Shown piece after piece: positions 10,364-21,689 of a stretch of DNA of 64,000 nt. The notes below the pieces were generated by a model that worked only from the letters and a program-made list of their open reading frames with translations, was not told where the DNA came from and made no database searches. The position numbers and the translations under genes were made by a program. The number at the start of each line of letters is the position of its first letter. The first letter of the stretch is position 1. The stretch spans positions 38,218,055 through 38,282,054 of the forward strand of contig OX359280.1 of NCBI GenBank assembly GCA_947179155.2, written 5' to 3'. The stretch is from Hedera helix (lineage: Eukaryota > Streptophyta > Magnoliopsida > Apiales > Araliaceae).

Positions 10364-13300
10364 TTACAACCTCCCCTCCTTATGAAATTTCGTCCCCGAA
10401 ATTGACGTACCTGACATATCGAAGAGGTAAGGATACTTAGATTTTATCTCAGATTCTAGCTCCCAGGTCATTTCCTCAGTATCTTGGTTCCTCCATAAAA
10501 CCTTAACTTGAGGTATAACCTTTGAGCGTAGGATCTGCTCCTTTTTATCCAGGATCTTAACAGGTACCTCCTCGTATGTTAAATCATCTGCTATAACGTC
10601 TGGTTCTAACTCAATGACGTGGTTTGGGTCCTTCACATATTTACGTAACATAGATATGTGAAAAACGTTATGGATGCGAGACATACTTGGTGGTAGGGCT
10701 AGTCTGTAGGCTACGGTTCCTATTCGATCGAGGATTTCAAATGGGCCAATAAATCGAGGGTTGAGCTTTCCTCTCTTTCCGAATCTCGTAACCCCTTTCC
10801 ATGGAGAAACACGTAAGAATACATGATCTGCGACGTTGAAACTTTCGTCTCTCCGATGAAGATCAGCATAACTCTTTTGTCGTTCTTGTGCGGTCTGTAT
10901 TCGTTGTCGGATCATTTGGATCTTTTCGGTCGTCAAGCGTACCAACTCGGGTCCCAACAATTTTGCTTCTCCTACCTCATTCCAACATATTGGAGAGCGA
11001 CACTTCCTTCCATACAATGCCTCGAATGGAGCCATGCCTATGCTTGCTTGGTAACTGTTGTTGTAAGAAAATTCCACCAACGGCAAGTACTTATCCCAAC
11101 TTCCTTTGAAGTCTAATACACAAAGTCTCAAAAGATCTTCGAGGGTCTGGATCGTCCTTTCCGATTGTCCGTCCGTTTGAGGATGGTATGCAGAACTAAA
11201 ACGTAGTTCAGTGCCCATAGCTTTTTGTAGACTGATCCAAAAGCGTGAAGTGAATCTAGGATCTCGATCAGAAACTATGGAAACTGGCATGCCATGCAAT
11301 CTCACGATCTCATTTATGTACATACCGGCAAGACGTTCAAGTGAAAAGTTTTCTCGTATAGGCAAGAAATGAGCAGATTTGGTCAATCTATCTACGATCA
11401 CCCAAATTGCATCTAAGCCTTGAGAAACTTTTGGAAGACCCGTCACGAAGTCCATATTGATGTGTTCCCACTTCCATTCGGGAACTTCAAGTGATTGTAA
11501 TGGACCTTTAGGAACTTGATGCTCTGCCTTGACACGTTGACAAGTTAGGCACCTTGAGATAAACTCCGCAATCTCTCTTTTCATATTGTTCCACCACCAA
11601 AATGTATGTCGAAGATCTCGATACATCTTGGTACCTCCTGGGTGGATTGCAAACGGCGTGTTGTGTGCCTCCATCATGATTTTATGCTTTAATTCAGGAT
11701 CGTTAGGAACATAGAGTCGAGAGTTGACTCGAAGTATTCCTTTCTCGTCGATTCTTGCTTCGGGAATGGCACCTTCTTGTACTTTCTTTATCATGTTTAT
11801 CAGTTCCGGATCGGTAGCTTGAGCAGCTTTAATTTTATCGATTAAAGTTGGTTCTACTCGCACGTGAGCAATCTTCGAGCGGGTCCCTGGTGTCTTTAGC
11901 TCTATCTCCATCTTTTGCAAGTCGTACAAAATACACTTTTGTGTTGTCAGCAGTGCACTTGTACTTGCATAAGATTTTCTGCTCAAAGCGTCAGCTACAA
12001 CGTTCGCCTTTCCCGGGTGATACTGGATTGTGTGGTCATAATCCTTTAACAGCTCAAGCCAACGTCGTTGTCGCATGTTGAGTTCCTTCTGGGTGAAGAA
12101 ATACTTGAGACTTTTATGATCCGTATAGATATCCACTTTTTCTCCGTACAAGTAGTGTCTCCAGATCTTCAACGCGAAAACGACTGCTGCCAACTCTAGA
12201 TCATGAGTAGGATAATTTTTCTCATAATCTTTGAGTTGTCGAGAGGCGTAGGCTATAACCTTTCCATGTTGCATAAGGACACAGCCTAGACCTTTGCCAG
12301 AAGCATCGCTGTAGATAACAAATTCTCCTGATCCTGATGGTATGGTCAGAACAGGAGCTGAAACCAGTCTCTTCTTGAGTTCTTGGAAACTTTTCTCGCA
12401 TTCCTCGCTCCATATGAATTTTGTGCTTTTCCGAGTAAGCTGCGTTAATGGAGTGGCGATTCGAGAAAATCCTTCTACGAATCTCCGATAATAACCAGCT
12501 AGACCCAGAAAACTTCGGACTTCGGTTACTGTTTTGGGTTGTTCCCAATTTAGTACCGTTTCAATCTTCGCAGGATCGACTGATATTCCTTGACTAGAAA
12601 TCACATGCCCAAGAAACGCGACCTCCTCAAGCCAGAACTCACATTTCTTCAACTTGGCATATAATTTGTTTTCACGGAGCTTTTGTAGTATCAATCTCAG
12701 GTGTTGTTCATGATCCTCGCGACTCTTGGAGTATATGAGGATGTCATCAATAAAGACAACCACAAAATGATCCAAATGTTCCTTGAATATCCGGTTCATC
12801 ATGTCCATGAAAGCTGCAGGAGCATTAGTTAGTCCAAAAGGCATGACTAAGAACTCATAATGCCCATAACGAGTTCTGAAAGCAGTCTTTGGAATGTCCT
12901 CAGCTTTAACCTTTAACTGATGATATCCAGAACGGAGATCAATCTTTGAGAAATGTTGAGCGCCTTGCAATTGATCAAACATGTCATCAATCCGAGGTAA
13001 CGGGTACCTGTTCTTGATGGTGACATGGTTCAATTCTCGGTAGTCAATGCACAATCTCATACTCCCGTCTTTCTTCTTCACAAATAGAAAGGAGCACCCC
13101 AAGGTGATGCACTCGGACGAATGAAACCGGTATCCAACAATTCCTGTAGTTGGACTTTTAACTCTTGAAGTTCAATGGGAGCCATTCGGTAGGGAGCTTT
13201 GGAAATGGGCTTGGTACCCGGGTTCAAGATCAATATAAAAATCAATTTCACGGTTTGGGGGTAAGCCAGGAAGTTCTTCAGGAAAAACGTCAGGAAACTC

Positions 13301-14397
13301 ATTAACAATGGGAATATCATTCAAGTTTGACGTATTTTTGTTCAAATCAGTGACATGAGCTAAAAAGGCTTGACATCCGTTTTTCAATAAACGAATGGCT
13401 TTATGGCTAGAAATAACAGTTATAGATTTCAATGGTTTAGTTGCTTGAATTTGCATGACAGGTTGATTAGGAATATGAAAACTAATAATCTTATGAAAAC
13501 AATCAATTTTAGCATGATGGGTAGTCAACCAATCAATTCCTAAAATCACATCAAATTCATGTATCTCCAAAGAAATAAGGTCAACAGGTAATGTGAGGTT
13601 GTTGATTTGAACTAGGCAAGATTTATAGACAGTAGATGTAATGGTCATTTCTCCTAATGGGGTTTCAACTGATAAGTCAAAATCCAAATTTTCAGGAGTT
13701 AAGTTTAAACGCTGAGCACATGCAGGTGAGATAAAAGAATGGGTAGAGCCAGTATCTAACAAAGCGTAGACTTCACGAGAATTTATGAATAGCTTACCGG
13801 TTATCACCTCGTTCGAGTTTCGTGCCATTTGGGATGTCACAACAAAAGCTCTCCATTGAACTACAGATTTTCCTTTATCCGCGCTAGCTTTTGGTATCAT
13901 CATTGCAGCTGGACTTGATTTTATGGCAGGACAAAACCGCGCAAGATGACCCTCTTTCCCACAACTGTAGCACTTTTTGGACTGCAGTGTACAGTTTGGG
14001 CTGATGTGACCTTCCTGACCACACCTATAGCATCTCACTGGTGGTCGATCTTCTCCCCTTGAAACTGGGGTTGGTGCTGGTGTTGGTACTGGTGCTGGTG
14101 CCCTTCCATAATTATTATGGAATCTCTTTCTTTTGAAATTGTTCCCACTAGATTCTCCTCTTCTGTTATTTGGTGTGGAATTACCACCGAAGTGTTGGTT
14201 ACCTCCTCGATGGTTCTCGTTCCTGTGGTTGTTGTCACTCCTTTCTCTATGCTGATCATTAACTCTTGGCTGCAATGTTTCATCTGTTTGCTCCACCCTT
14301 TGAGCCCTATCTACAACATCTGAATACAAACTGAATTTATGAGAACTAAGTTGTTGACGAATTTTGAGTCTCAAACCTCTTGATTTCCAGATGTCAT
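10364..14397 (-). pseudogene. Gypsy gag-pol pseudogene, internal region 1
   Basis: Readable minus-strand segments: gag C-terminus with two CCHC knuckles (CYRCGQEGHISPNC and CYSCGKEGHLARFC), an aspartic protease with LLDTGSTHSFI, RT with VFIDDILIYS, RNase H with YSDASGKG, an integrase HHCC domain with a D,D-E core, and a C-terminal chromodomain-like tail ending KYPYLF. The RT-to-end part is a clean 912-codon frame (13102-10364). Breaks: about 616 bp of 5' gag is deleted at a GAGGTT microhomology near 14380, giving an early stop after the initiator; one nt is missing near 13085, separating protease from RT; one extra C near 13220, private to this copy, shifts the frame again. It cannot make a full polyprotein. 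Integrase and RT look intact as isolated frames. Confidence 0.93.
10369..10381 (-). other. Polypurine tract of gypsy internal region 1
   Basis: On the minus strand AAGGAGGGGAGGT abuts the LTR start TGTAAGACC, the expected position for plus-strand DNA priming. The same tract is at 17463-17475 and 30095-30107. Confidence 0.85.
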
Positions 14398-14582
14398 ACT
14401 AAACTGTGGTCACAAAATAAATGTTAGTTCAAATAAACTGACTCATCACTTCATGTTCCTACATTCAAATCGACTCATTAGATAATAAAATCTATTTTAG
14501 GTAGGACACACTAGTGACTGATTCTATTCGTCTCTCCCCTCCTAGTTCTACCCCAGATCTCCATTAAAGACCATATCCCTAA

Positions 14583-14596
14583 GCTCTGATGCCAAC
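14583..14596 (-). other. Primer binding site, gypsy internal region 1
   Basis: Directly after the LTR end (element orientation) comes GTTGGCATCAGAGC. This resembles TGGTATCAGAGCC, the complement of the initiator tRNA-Met 3' end used by most plant gypsy elements, with two differences. Confidence 0.8.
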
Positions 14597-17462
14597 TGTG
14601 ACGCCCCCAAATCTGGGTCCACACAGCCCAAACTTGAGTCGTCAAAATACTACAACAAAATTATTACAACAAAGCACAACGTACAACAATACAGTGTATA
14701 ATAATACACAACTAAGTCTTCACTATTATTGCCACACTATTTTACAAAACGTGAAGACTATGATAACTATTCCTCGGACCCTCACTCCATTCCCCGGCTA
14801 GACCCTGTTATGTTTTCATCTCCTGCTGAAAAACAATGGAACAAAAGAAAGGGTGAGCTCAAATAGCCCAGTAAAGAATATCATGACTAAGATAATGACG
14901 AATAAATTATCATTAGTCTTCAACAGCTGAGTTCTTGATAGAATACAATTGACTACAAGGTTTATATCAAAAACTGCAGTTAAATTCTTAAACAACGTTC
15001 AGATCAATAATAGCAGCGGAATGAGTAATCTAATAGAAGAATAATGCAGACTATAATATCCACTCGGTTCTCTTTTTAGGAAAAACATCATCAACTTTTA
15101 TCATCTGAAATATCATTAGTCAAGATAATAAAAATTCACAGTTCCTGATCATAATCATGCACATCAACAGTTCATCTTTGTACTACGGGCCAAAGATATT
15201 CAATATAGCACCAACGGTCATGATTATACCAGATTCAGCCTTTGGTCATAATCATACCAAACAACAGTTCATCTTTGCACTACGGGCCAAAGAGAACATT
15301 CACCACGTGCCATAAAAGATACCGAACAGATGTATCGCCTTTAACCTATTATATCGCCTTTAACCTATCATCTGTTCAACAAATATATCACATCTGTGCC
15401 CCCGGCCACAGATATTCACAACAGCTTGATTTTTGGATGATTAGAATGATATAAATGATGAACAGAAGAAATAGGATAACAATAAGTATCGGAAGTTTAC
15501 TTTGTACAGATTCAAATAATGTCCAAATTGTCAACATGATGTGGAGTGAAATTTAAAAATGATATTCAAGATCCACAGTTCAGAATAACGGTTACAATTC
15601 AATAGAAAGGTTCACGTAAATAGGAAGGTTCAGTTGAAATAATGAAGTTCAACTATTATAGAACATATAATATTTTCAGGAATTATAGAAGCAACAGTTC
15701 CATAATAAATTTCGATTTAGGAGTATGAAAGAAAATAATATCCCTTACCGTAGCAGGTTTGATTAACAAAAGGTGAAGGAAATTAATACAAAGGGTTATT
15801 CACCAACAGGCGGCAATCCGCTCCGTAAGGTTATTCCCACAATTTAATAGAATTTGAGTACAAAGAGTTATTCACCAAACAGGCGGCAATCCGCTCCGTA
15901 AGGTTATTCTCAGAGATTAATAATGAATGAATACGAAAGGTTATTCACCAACAGGCGGCAATCCGCTCCGTAAGGTTATTCCCACAATTTAATACATGGA
16001 AATAAAAGGCACGTCTTATGAGTAAGGAAGAAACAATATTATTATCGAGAATCAAATAATGATAATCCCTTACCATAGTACGTTTGAATAATGGAAGATG
16101 AAAAAGATGGTATCCCTTACCTTAACACGTGACTGGATATTGATTTAAATGAGGTTGATTAACTTGAACAGTACACGTATACTTATAGATCTTCACAAAT
16201 ACTCAAGATGACTTAAGCACACTTAGAGAGAACTTTCACAAGAAGTATTTAGAGAGAGAAAGAAAGAACAAGTAAGGAAGTTTTATGAAAAATCCTTAAG
16301 TTAAGGCTTCTATTTATAGCCAAAAATCTTATCATTCATTTAATCTAAACCATTCATTTAAAGATCATCTTTTAATCTACACCATCCATTTCAAATATTA
16401 TATTATCTTTAATCTACACCATTCATTTCATATCACCTAATAATCACCTAACTTTATATTATAAACAAATCAATTTAATTATTCAACAGTAATTCACACT
16501 TTAATCTACACCATTCATTTCATATCACCTAATAATCACCTAACTTTATATTATAAACAAATCAATTCAATTATTCAACAATAATTCACACTTTAATCTA
16601 CACCATTCATTTCATATCACCTAATAATCACCTAACTTTATATTATAAACAAATAACTTTATCAATTCAATTATTATGACTAATTGTTATAAATACAGTA
16701 TAGTTAGCTTTTAGATATCAAGTCAATAAATTAATGAAATACAACTGTTTAAATAACATCATAATAGAGATAACAATAATGTAAAATAAGGCATACGTTA
16801 CTGTGTAATGACAATTATTGATTCAATAATGTGAATTACTGTGCATATGTTACTGTGACAATTATTAGGTTCAATAATTTTAAAAACAGTGCAACAACAC
16901 TTATTGACTCAATGATATAAAATACAGTGTAATGACAATTATTAAATCAATAATGCAAAATACTATGTAACAACAATTATTGAATTGATAATATAAAATA
17001 TTATGCAGTGACAATTATCGATGAAATGATGCGTAACAGTTATGGTGTCAATTATCAGACCAATAATATGAGACACTATGCAATACCGTGTGTTACTGTA
17101 GAGTACCGTGTGCTACAGAAAATATCATAAACTACCGTATGCTACTATTCTTTTATCACCGGTATTTTAACAGTTCCGTTGACTATTTTTATTTAAAAAG
17201 GTTACTTATGTCGTTTTCTATATCCGACAAATATTCCGCTGTGGGGTCCACCAATAATTTATTATTTCGGCGCCGTCGTACGGCACGAATATTCCCCGAC
17301 CAAACGAATATTCCCCGACAAAGCGAATATTGTCCGACAAAATAAAATTTGCACATAACATCCTTAACTTTCAATTTTGTTAATTTAACCACTTACTGTT
17401 TCAAAAAAAATATATATGAAGAAAAATTAAATTTTGTATTTCATAAAATTCGGGGTCTTACA
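14597..17462 (-). repeat. LTR B: shared middle LTR of the gypsy array (2866 bp)
   Basis: Same length as LTR A and nearly identical by eye (only a few substitutions, for example near 14826 and 15058). It serves as 5' LTR for internal region 1 and 3' LTR for region 2. Its TATA box on the minus strand is at 16311-16318. No target duplication flanks it on its own, consistent with origin by recombination rather than separate insertion. Confidence 0.93.
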
Positions 17463-20400
17463 ACCTCCCCTCCTTATGAAATTTCGTCCCCGAAATTGAC
17501 GTACCTGACATATCGAAGAGGTAAGGATACTTAGATTTTATCTCAGATTCTAGCTCCCAGGTCATTTCCTCAGTATCTTGGTTCCTCCATAAAACCTTAA
17601 CTTGAGGTATAACCTTTGAGCGTAGGATCTGCTCCTTTTTATCCAGGATCTTAACAGGTACCTCCTCGTATGTTAAATCATCTGCTATAACGTCTGGTTC
17701 TAACTCAATGACGTGGTTTGGGTCCTTCACATATTTACGTAACATAGATATGTGAAAAACGTTATGGATGCGAGACATACTTGGTGGTAGGGCTAGTCTG
17801 TAGGCTACGGTTCCTATTCGATCGAGGATTTCAAATGGGCCAATAAATCGAGGGTTGAGCTTTCCTCTCTTTCCGAATCTCGTAACCCCTTTCCATGGAG
17901 AAACACGTAAGAATACATGATCTGCGACGTTGAAACTTTCGTCTCTCCGATGAAGATCAGCATAACTCTTTTGTCGTTCTTGTGCGGTCTGTATTCGTTG
18001 TCGGATCATTTGGATCTTTTCGGTCGTCAAGCGTACCAACTCGGGTCCCAACAATTTTGCTTCTCCTACCTCATTCCAACATATTGGAGAGCGACACTTC
18101 CTTCCATACAATGCCTCGAATGGAGCCATGCCTATGCTTGCTTGGTAACTGTTGTTGTAAGAAAATTCCACCAACGGCAAGTACTTATCCCAACTTCCTT
18201 TGAAGTCTAATACACAAAGTCTCAAAAGATCTTCGAGGGTCTGGATCGTCCTTTCCGATTGTCCGTCCGTTTGAGGATGGTATGCAGAACTAAAACGTAG
18301 TTCAGTGCCCATAGCTTTTTGTAGACTGATCCAAAAGCGTGAAGTGAATCTAGGATCTCGATCAGAAACTATGGAAACTGGCATGCCATGCAATCTCACG
18401 ATCTCATTTATGTACATACCGGCAAGACGTTCAAGTGAAAAGTTTTCTCGTATAGGCAAGAAATGAGCAGATTTGGTCAATCTATCTACGATCACCCAAA
18501 TTGCATCTAAGCCTTGAGAAACTTTTGGAAGACCCGTCACGAAGTCCATATTGATGTGTTCCCACTTCCATTCGGGAACTTCAAGTGATTGTAATGGACC
18601 TTTAGGAACTTGATGCTCTGCCTTGACACGTTGACAAGTTAGGCACCTTGAGATAAACTCCGCAATCTCTCTTTTCATATTGTTCCACCACCAAAATATA
18701 TGTCGAAGATCTCGATACATCTTGGTACCTCCTGGGTGGATTGCAAACGGCGTGTTGTGTGCCTCCATCATGATTTTATGCTTTAATTCAGGATCGTTAG
18801 GAACATAGAGTCGAGAGTTGACTCGAAGTATTCCTTTCTCGTCGATTCTTGCTTCGGGAATGGCACCTTCTTGTACTTTCTTTATCATGTTTATCAGTTC
18901 CGGATCGGTAGCTTGAGCAGCTTTAATTTTATCGATTAAAGTTGGTTCTACTCGCACGTGAGCAATCTTCGAGCGGGTCCCTGGTGTCTTTAGCTCTATC
19001 TCCATCTTATGCAAGTCGTACAAAATACACTTTTGTGTTGTCAGCAGTGCACTTGTACTTGCATAAGATTTTCTGCTCAAAGCGTCAGCTACAACGTTCG
19101 CCTTTCCCGGGTGATACTGGATTGTGTGGTCATAATCCTTTAACAGCTCAAGCCAACGTCGTTGTCGCATGTTGAGTTCCTTCTGGGTGAAGAAATACTT
19201 GAGACTTTTATGATCCGTATAGATATCCACTTTTTCTCCGTACAAGTAGTGTCTCCAGATCTTCAACGCGAAAACGACTGCTGCCAACTCTAGATCATGA
19301 GTAGGATAATTTTTCTCATAATCTTTGAGTTGTCGAGAGGCGTAGGCTATAACCTTTCCATGTTGCATAAGGACACAGCCTAGACCTTTGCCAGAAGCAT
19401 CGCTGTAGATAACAAATTCTCCTGATCCTGATGGTATGGTCAGAACAGGAGCTGAAACCAGTCTCTTCTTGAGTTCTTGGAAACTTTTCTCGCATTCCTC
19501 GCTCCATATGAATTTTGTGCTTTTCCGAGTAAGCTGCGTTAATGGAGTGGCGATTCGAGAAAATCCTTCTACGAATCTCCGATAATAACCAGCTAGACCC
19601 AGAAAACTTCGGACTTCGGTTACTGTTTTGGGTTGTTCCCAATTTAGTACCGTTTCAATCTTCGCAGGATCGACTGATATTCCTTGACTAGAAATCACAT
19701 GCCCAAGAAACGCGACCTCCTCAAGCCAGAACTCACATTTCTTCAACTTGGCATATAATTTGTTTTCACGGAGCTTTTGTAGTATCAATCTCAGGTGTTG
19801 TTCATGATCCTCGCGACTCTTGGAGTATATGAGGATGTCATCAATAAAGACAACCACAAAATGATCCAAATGTTCCTTGAATATCCGGTTCATCATGTCC
19901 ATGAAAGCTGTAGGAGCATTAGTTAGTCCAAAAGGCATGACTAAGAACTCATAATGCCCATAACGAGTTCTGAAAGCAGTCTTTGGAATGTCCTCAGCTT
20001 TAACCTTTAACTGATGATATCCAGAACGGAGATCAATCTTTGAGAAATGTTGAGCGCCTTGCAATTGATCAAACATGTCATCAATCCGAGGTAACGGGTA
20101 CCTGTTCTTGATGGTGACATGGTTCAATTCTCGGTAGTCAATGCACAATCTCATACTCCCGTCTTTCTTCTTCACAAATAGAAAGGAGCACCCCAAGGTG
20201 ATGCACTCGGACGAATGAAACCGGTATCCAACAATTCCTGTAGTTGGACTTTTAACTCTTGAAGTTCAATGGGAGCCATTCGGTAGGGAGCTTTGGAAAT
20301 GGGCTTGGTACCGGGTTCAAGATCAATATAAAAATCAATTTCACGGTTTGGGGGTAAGCCAGGAAGTTCTTCAGGAAAAACGTCAGGAAACTCATTAACA

Positions 20401-21490
20401 ATGGGAATATCATTCAAGTTTGACGTATTTTTGTTCAAATCAGTGACATGAGCTAAAAAGGCTTGACATCCGTTTTTCAATAAACGAATGGCTTTATGGC
20501 TAGAAATAACAGTTATAGATTTGAATGGTTTAGTTGCTTGAATTTGCATGACAGGTTGATTAGGAATATGAAAACTAATAATCTTATGAAAACAATCAAT
20601 TTTAGCATGATGGGTAGTCAACCAATCAATTCCTAAAATCACATCAAATTCATGCATCTCCAAAGAAATAAGGTCAACAGGTAATGTGAGGTTGTTGATT
20701 TGAACTAGGCAAGATTTATAGACAGTAGATGTAATGGTCATTTCTCCTAATGGGGTTTCAACTGATAAGTCAAAATCCAAATTTTCAGGAGTTAAGTTTA
20801 AACGCTGAGCACATGCAGGTGAGATAAAAGAATGGGTAGAGCCAGTATCTAACAAAGCGTAGACTTCACGAGAATTTATGAATAGCTTACCGGTTATCAC
20901 CTCGTTCGAGTTTCGTGCCATTTGGGATGTCACAACAAAAGCTCTCCCTTGAACTACAGATTTTCCTTTATCCGCGCTAGCTTTTGGTATCATCATTGCA
21001 GCTGGACTTGATTTTGTGGCATGACAAAACCGCGCAAGATGACCCTCTTTCCCACAACTGTAGCACTTTTTGGACTGCAGTGTACAGTTTGGGCTGATGT
21101 GACCTTCCTGACCACACCTATAGCATCTCACTGGTGGTCGATCTTCTCCCCTTGAAACTGGGGTCGGTGCTGGTGTTGGTACTGGTGCTGGTGCCCTTCC
21201 ATAATTATTATGGAATCTCTTTCTTTTGAAATTGTTCCCACTAGATTCTCCTCTTCTGTTATTTGGTGTGGAATTACCACCGAAGTGTTGGTTACCTCCT
21301 CGATGGTTCTCGTTCCTGTGGTTGTTGTCACTCCTTTCTCTATGCTGATCATTAACTCTTGGCTGCAATGTTTCATCTGTTTGCTCCACCCTTTGAGCCC
21401 TATCTACAACATCTGAATACAAACTGAATTTATGAGAACTAAGTTGTTGACGAATTTTGAGTCTCAAACCTCTTGATTTCCAGATGTCAT
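17458..21490 (-). pseudogene. Gypsy gag-pol pseudogene, internal region 2
   Basis: Near-identical to internal region 1, with the same gag deletion junction and the same missing nucleotide between protease and RT (near 20179). It lacks the extra C of region 1, so gag C-terminus plus protease read as one frame (21467-20172, 431 codons) and RT to chromodomain-like tail as another (20196-17458, 912 codons). One knuckle flank differs (CHATK instead of CPAIK). The shared lesions show that the deletion preceded the tandem duplication. Confidence 0.93.
17463..17475 (-). other. Polypurine tract of gypsy internal region 2
   Basis: Same 13-bp purine tract as in region 1, abutting the start of LTR B. 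Confidence 0.85.
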
Positions 21491-21675
21491 ACTAAACTGT
21501 GGTCACAAAATAAATGTTAGTTCAAATAAACTGACTCATCACTTCATGTTCCTACATTCAAATCGACTCATTAGATAATAAAATCTATTTTAGGTAGGAC
21601 ACACTAGTGACTGATTCTATTCGTCTCTCCCCTCCTAGTTCTACCCCAGATCTCCATTAAAGACCATATCCCTAA

Positions 21676-21689
21676 GCTCTGATGCCAAC
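21676..21689 (-). other. Primer binding site, gypsy internal region 2
   Basis: GTTGGCATCAGAGC immediately after the end of LTR C in element orientation; initiator tRNA-Met type. Confidence 0.8.

Larger units (their letters stand above)
7503..10368 (-). repeat. LTR A: 3' LTR of the gypsy array (2866 bp)
   Basis: In element orientation it starts TGTAAGACCCCG and ends GGGCGTCACA. It is near-identical to LTR B. A TATAAATA promoter box lies on the minus strand at 9217-9224, so U3 is about 1.15 kb and R plus U5 about 1.7 kb. Open frames inside it (for example 7471-7707 and 8148-8360, plus strand) recur in every LTR copy only because the LTRs are homologous; they show no protein family features. 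Confidence 0.93.

Noticed and set aside
10823..11116. Plus-strand frames opposite gypsy pol (also 10888, 11848 and copies)
   Set aside because: They are antisense to the conserved integrase/RNase H frame and explained by it.
14597..17462. Two independent neighbouring gypsy insertions
   Set aside because: The middle LTR is shared and has no target duplication of its own; only the outermost edges carry TTAGT.
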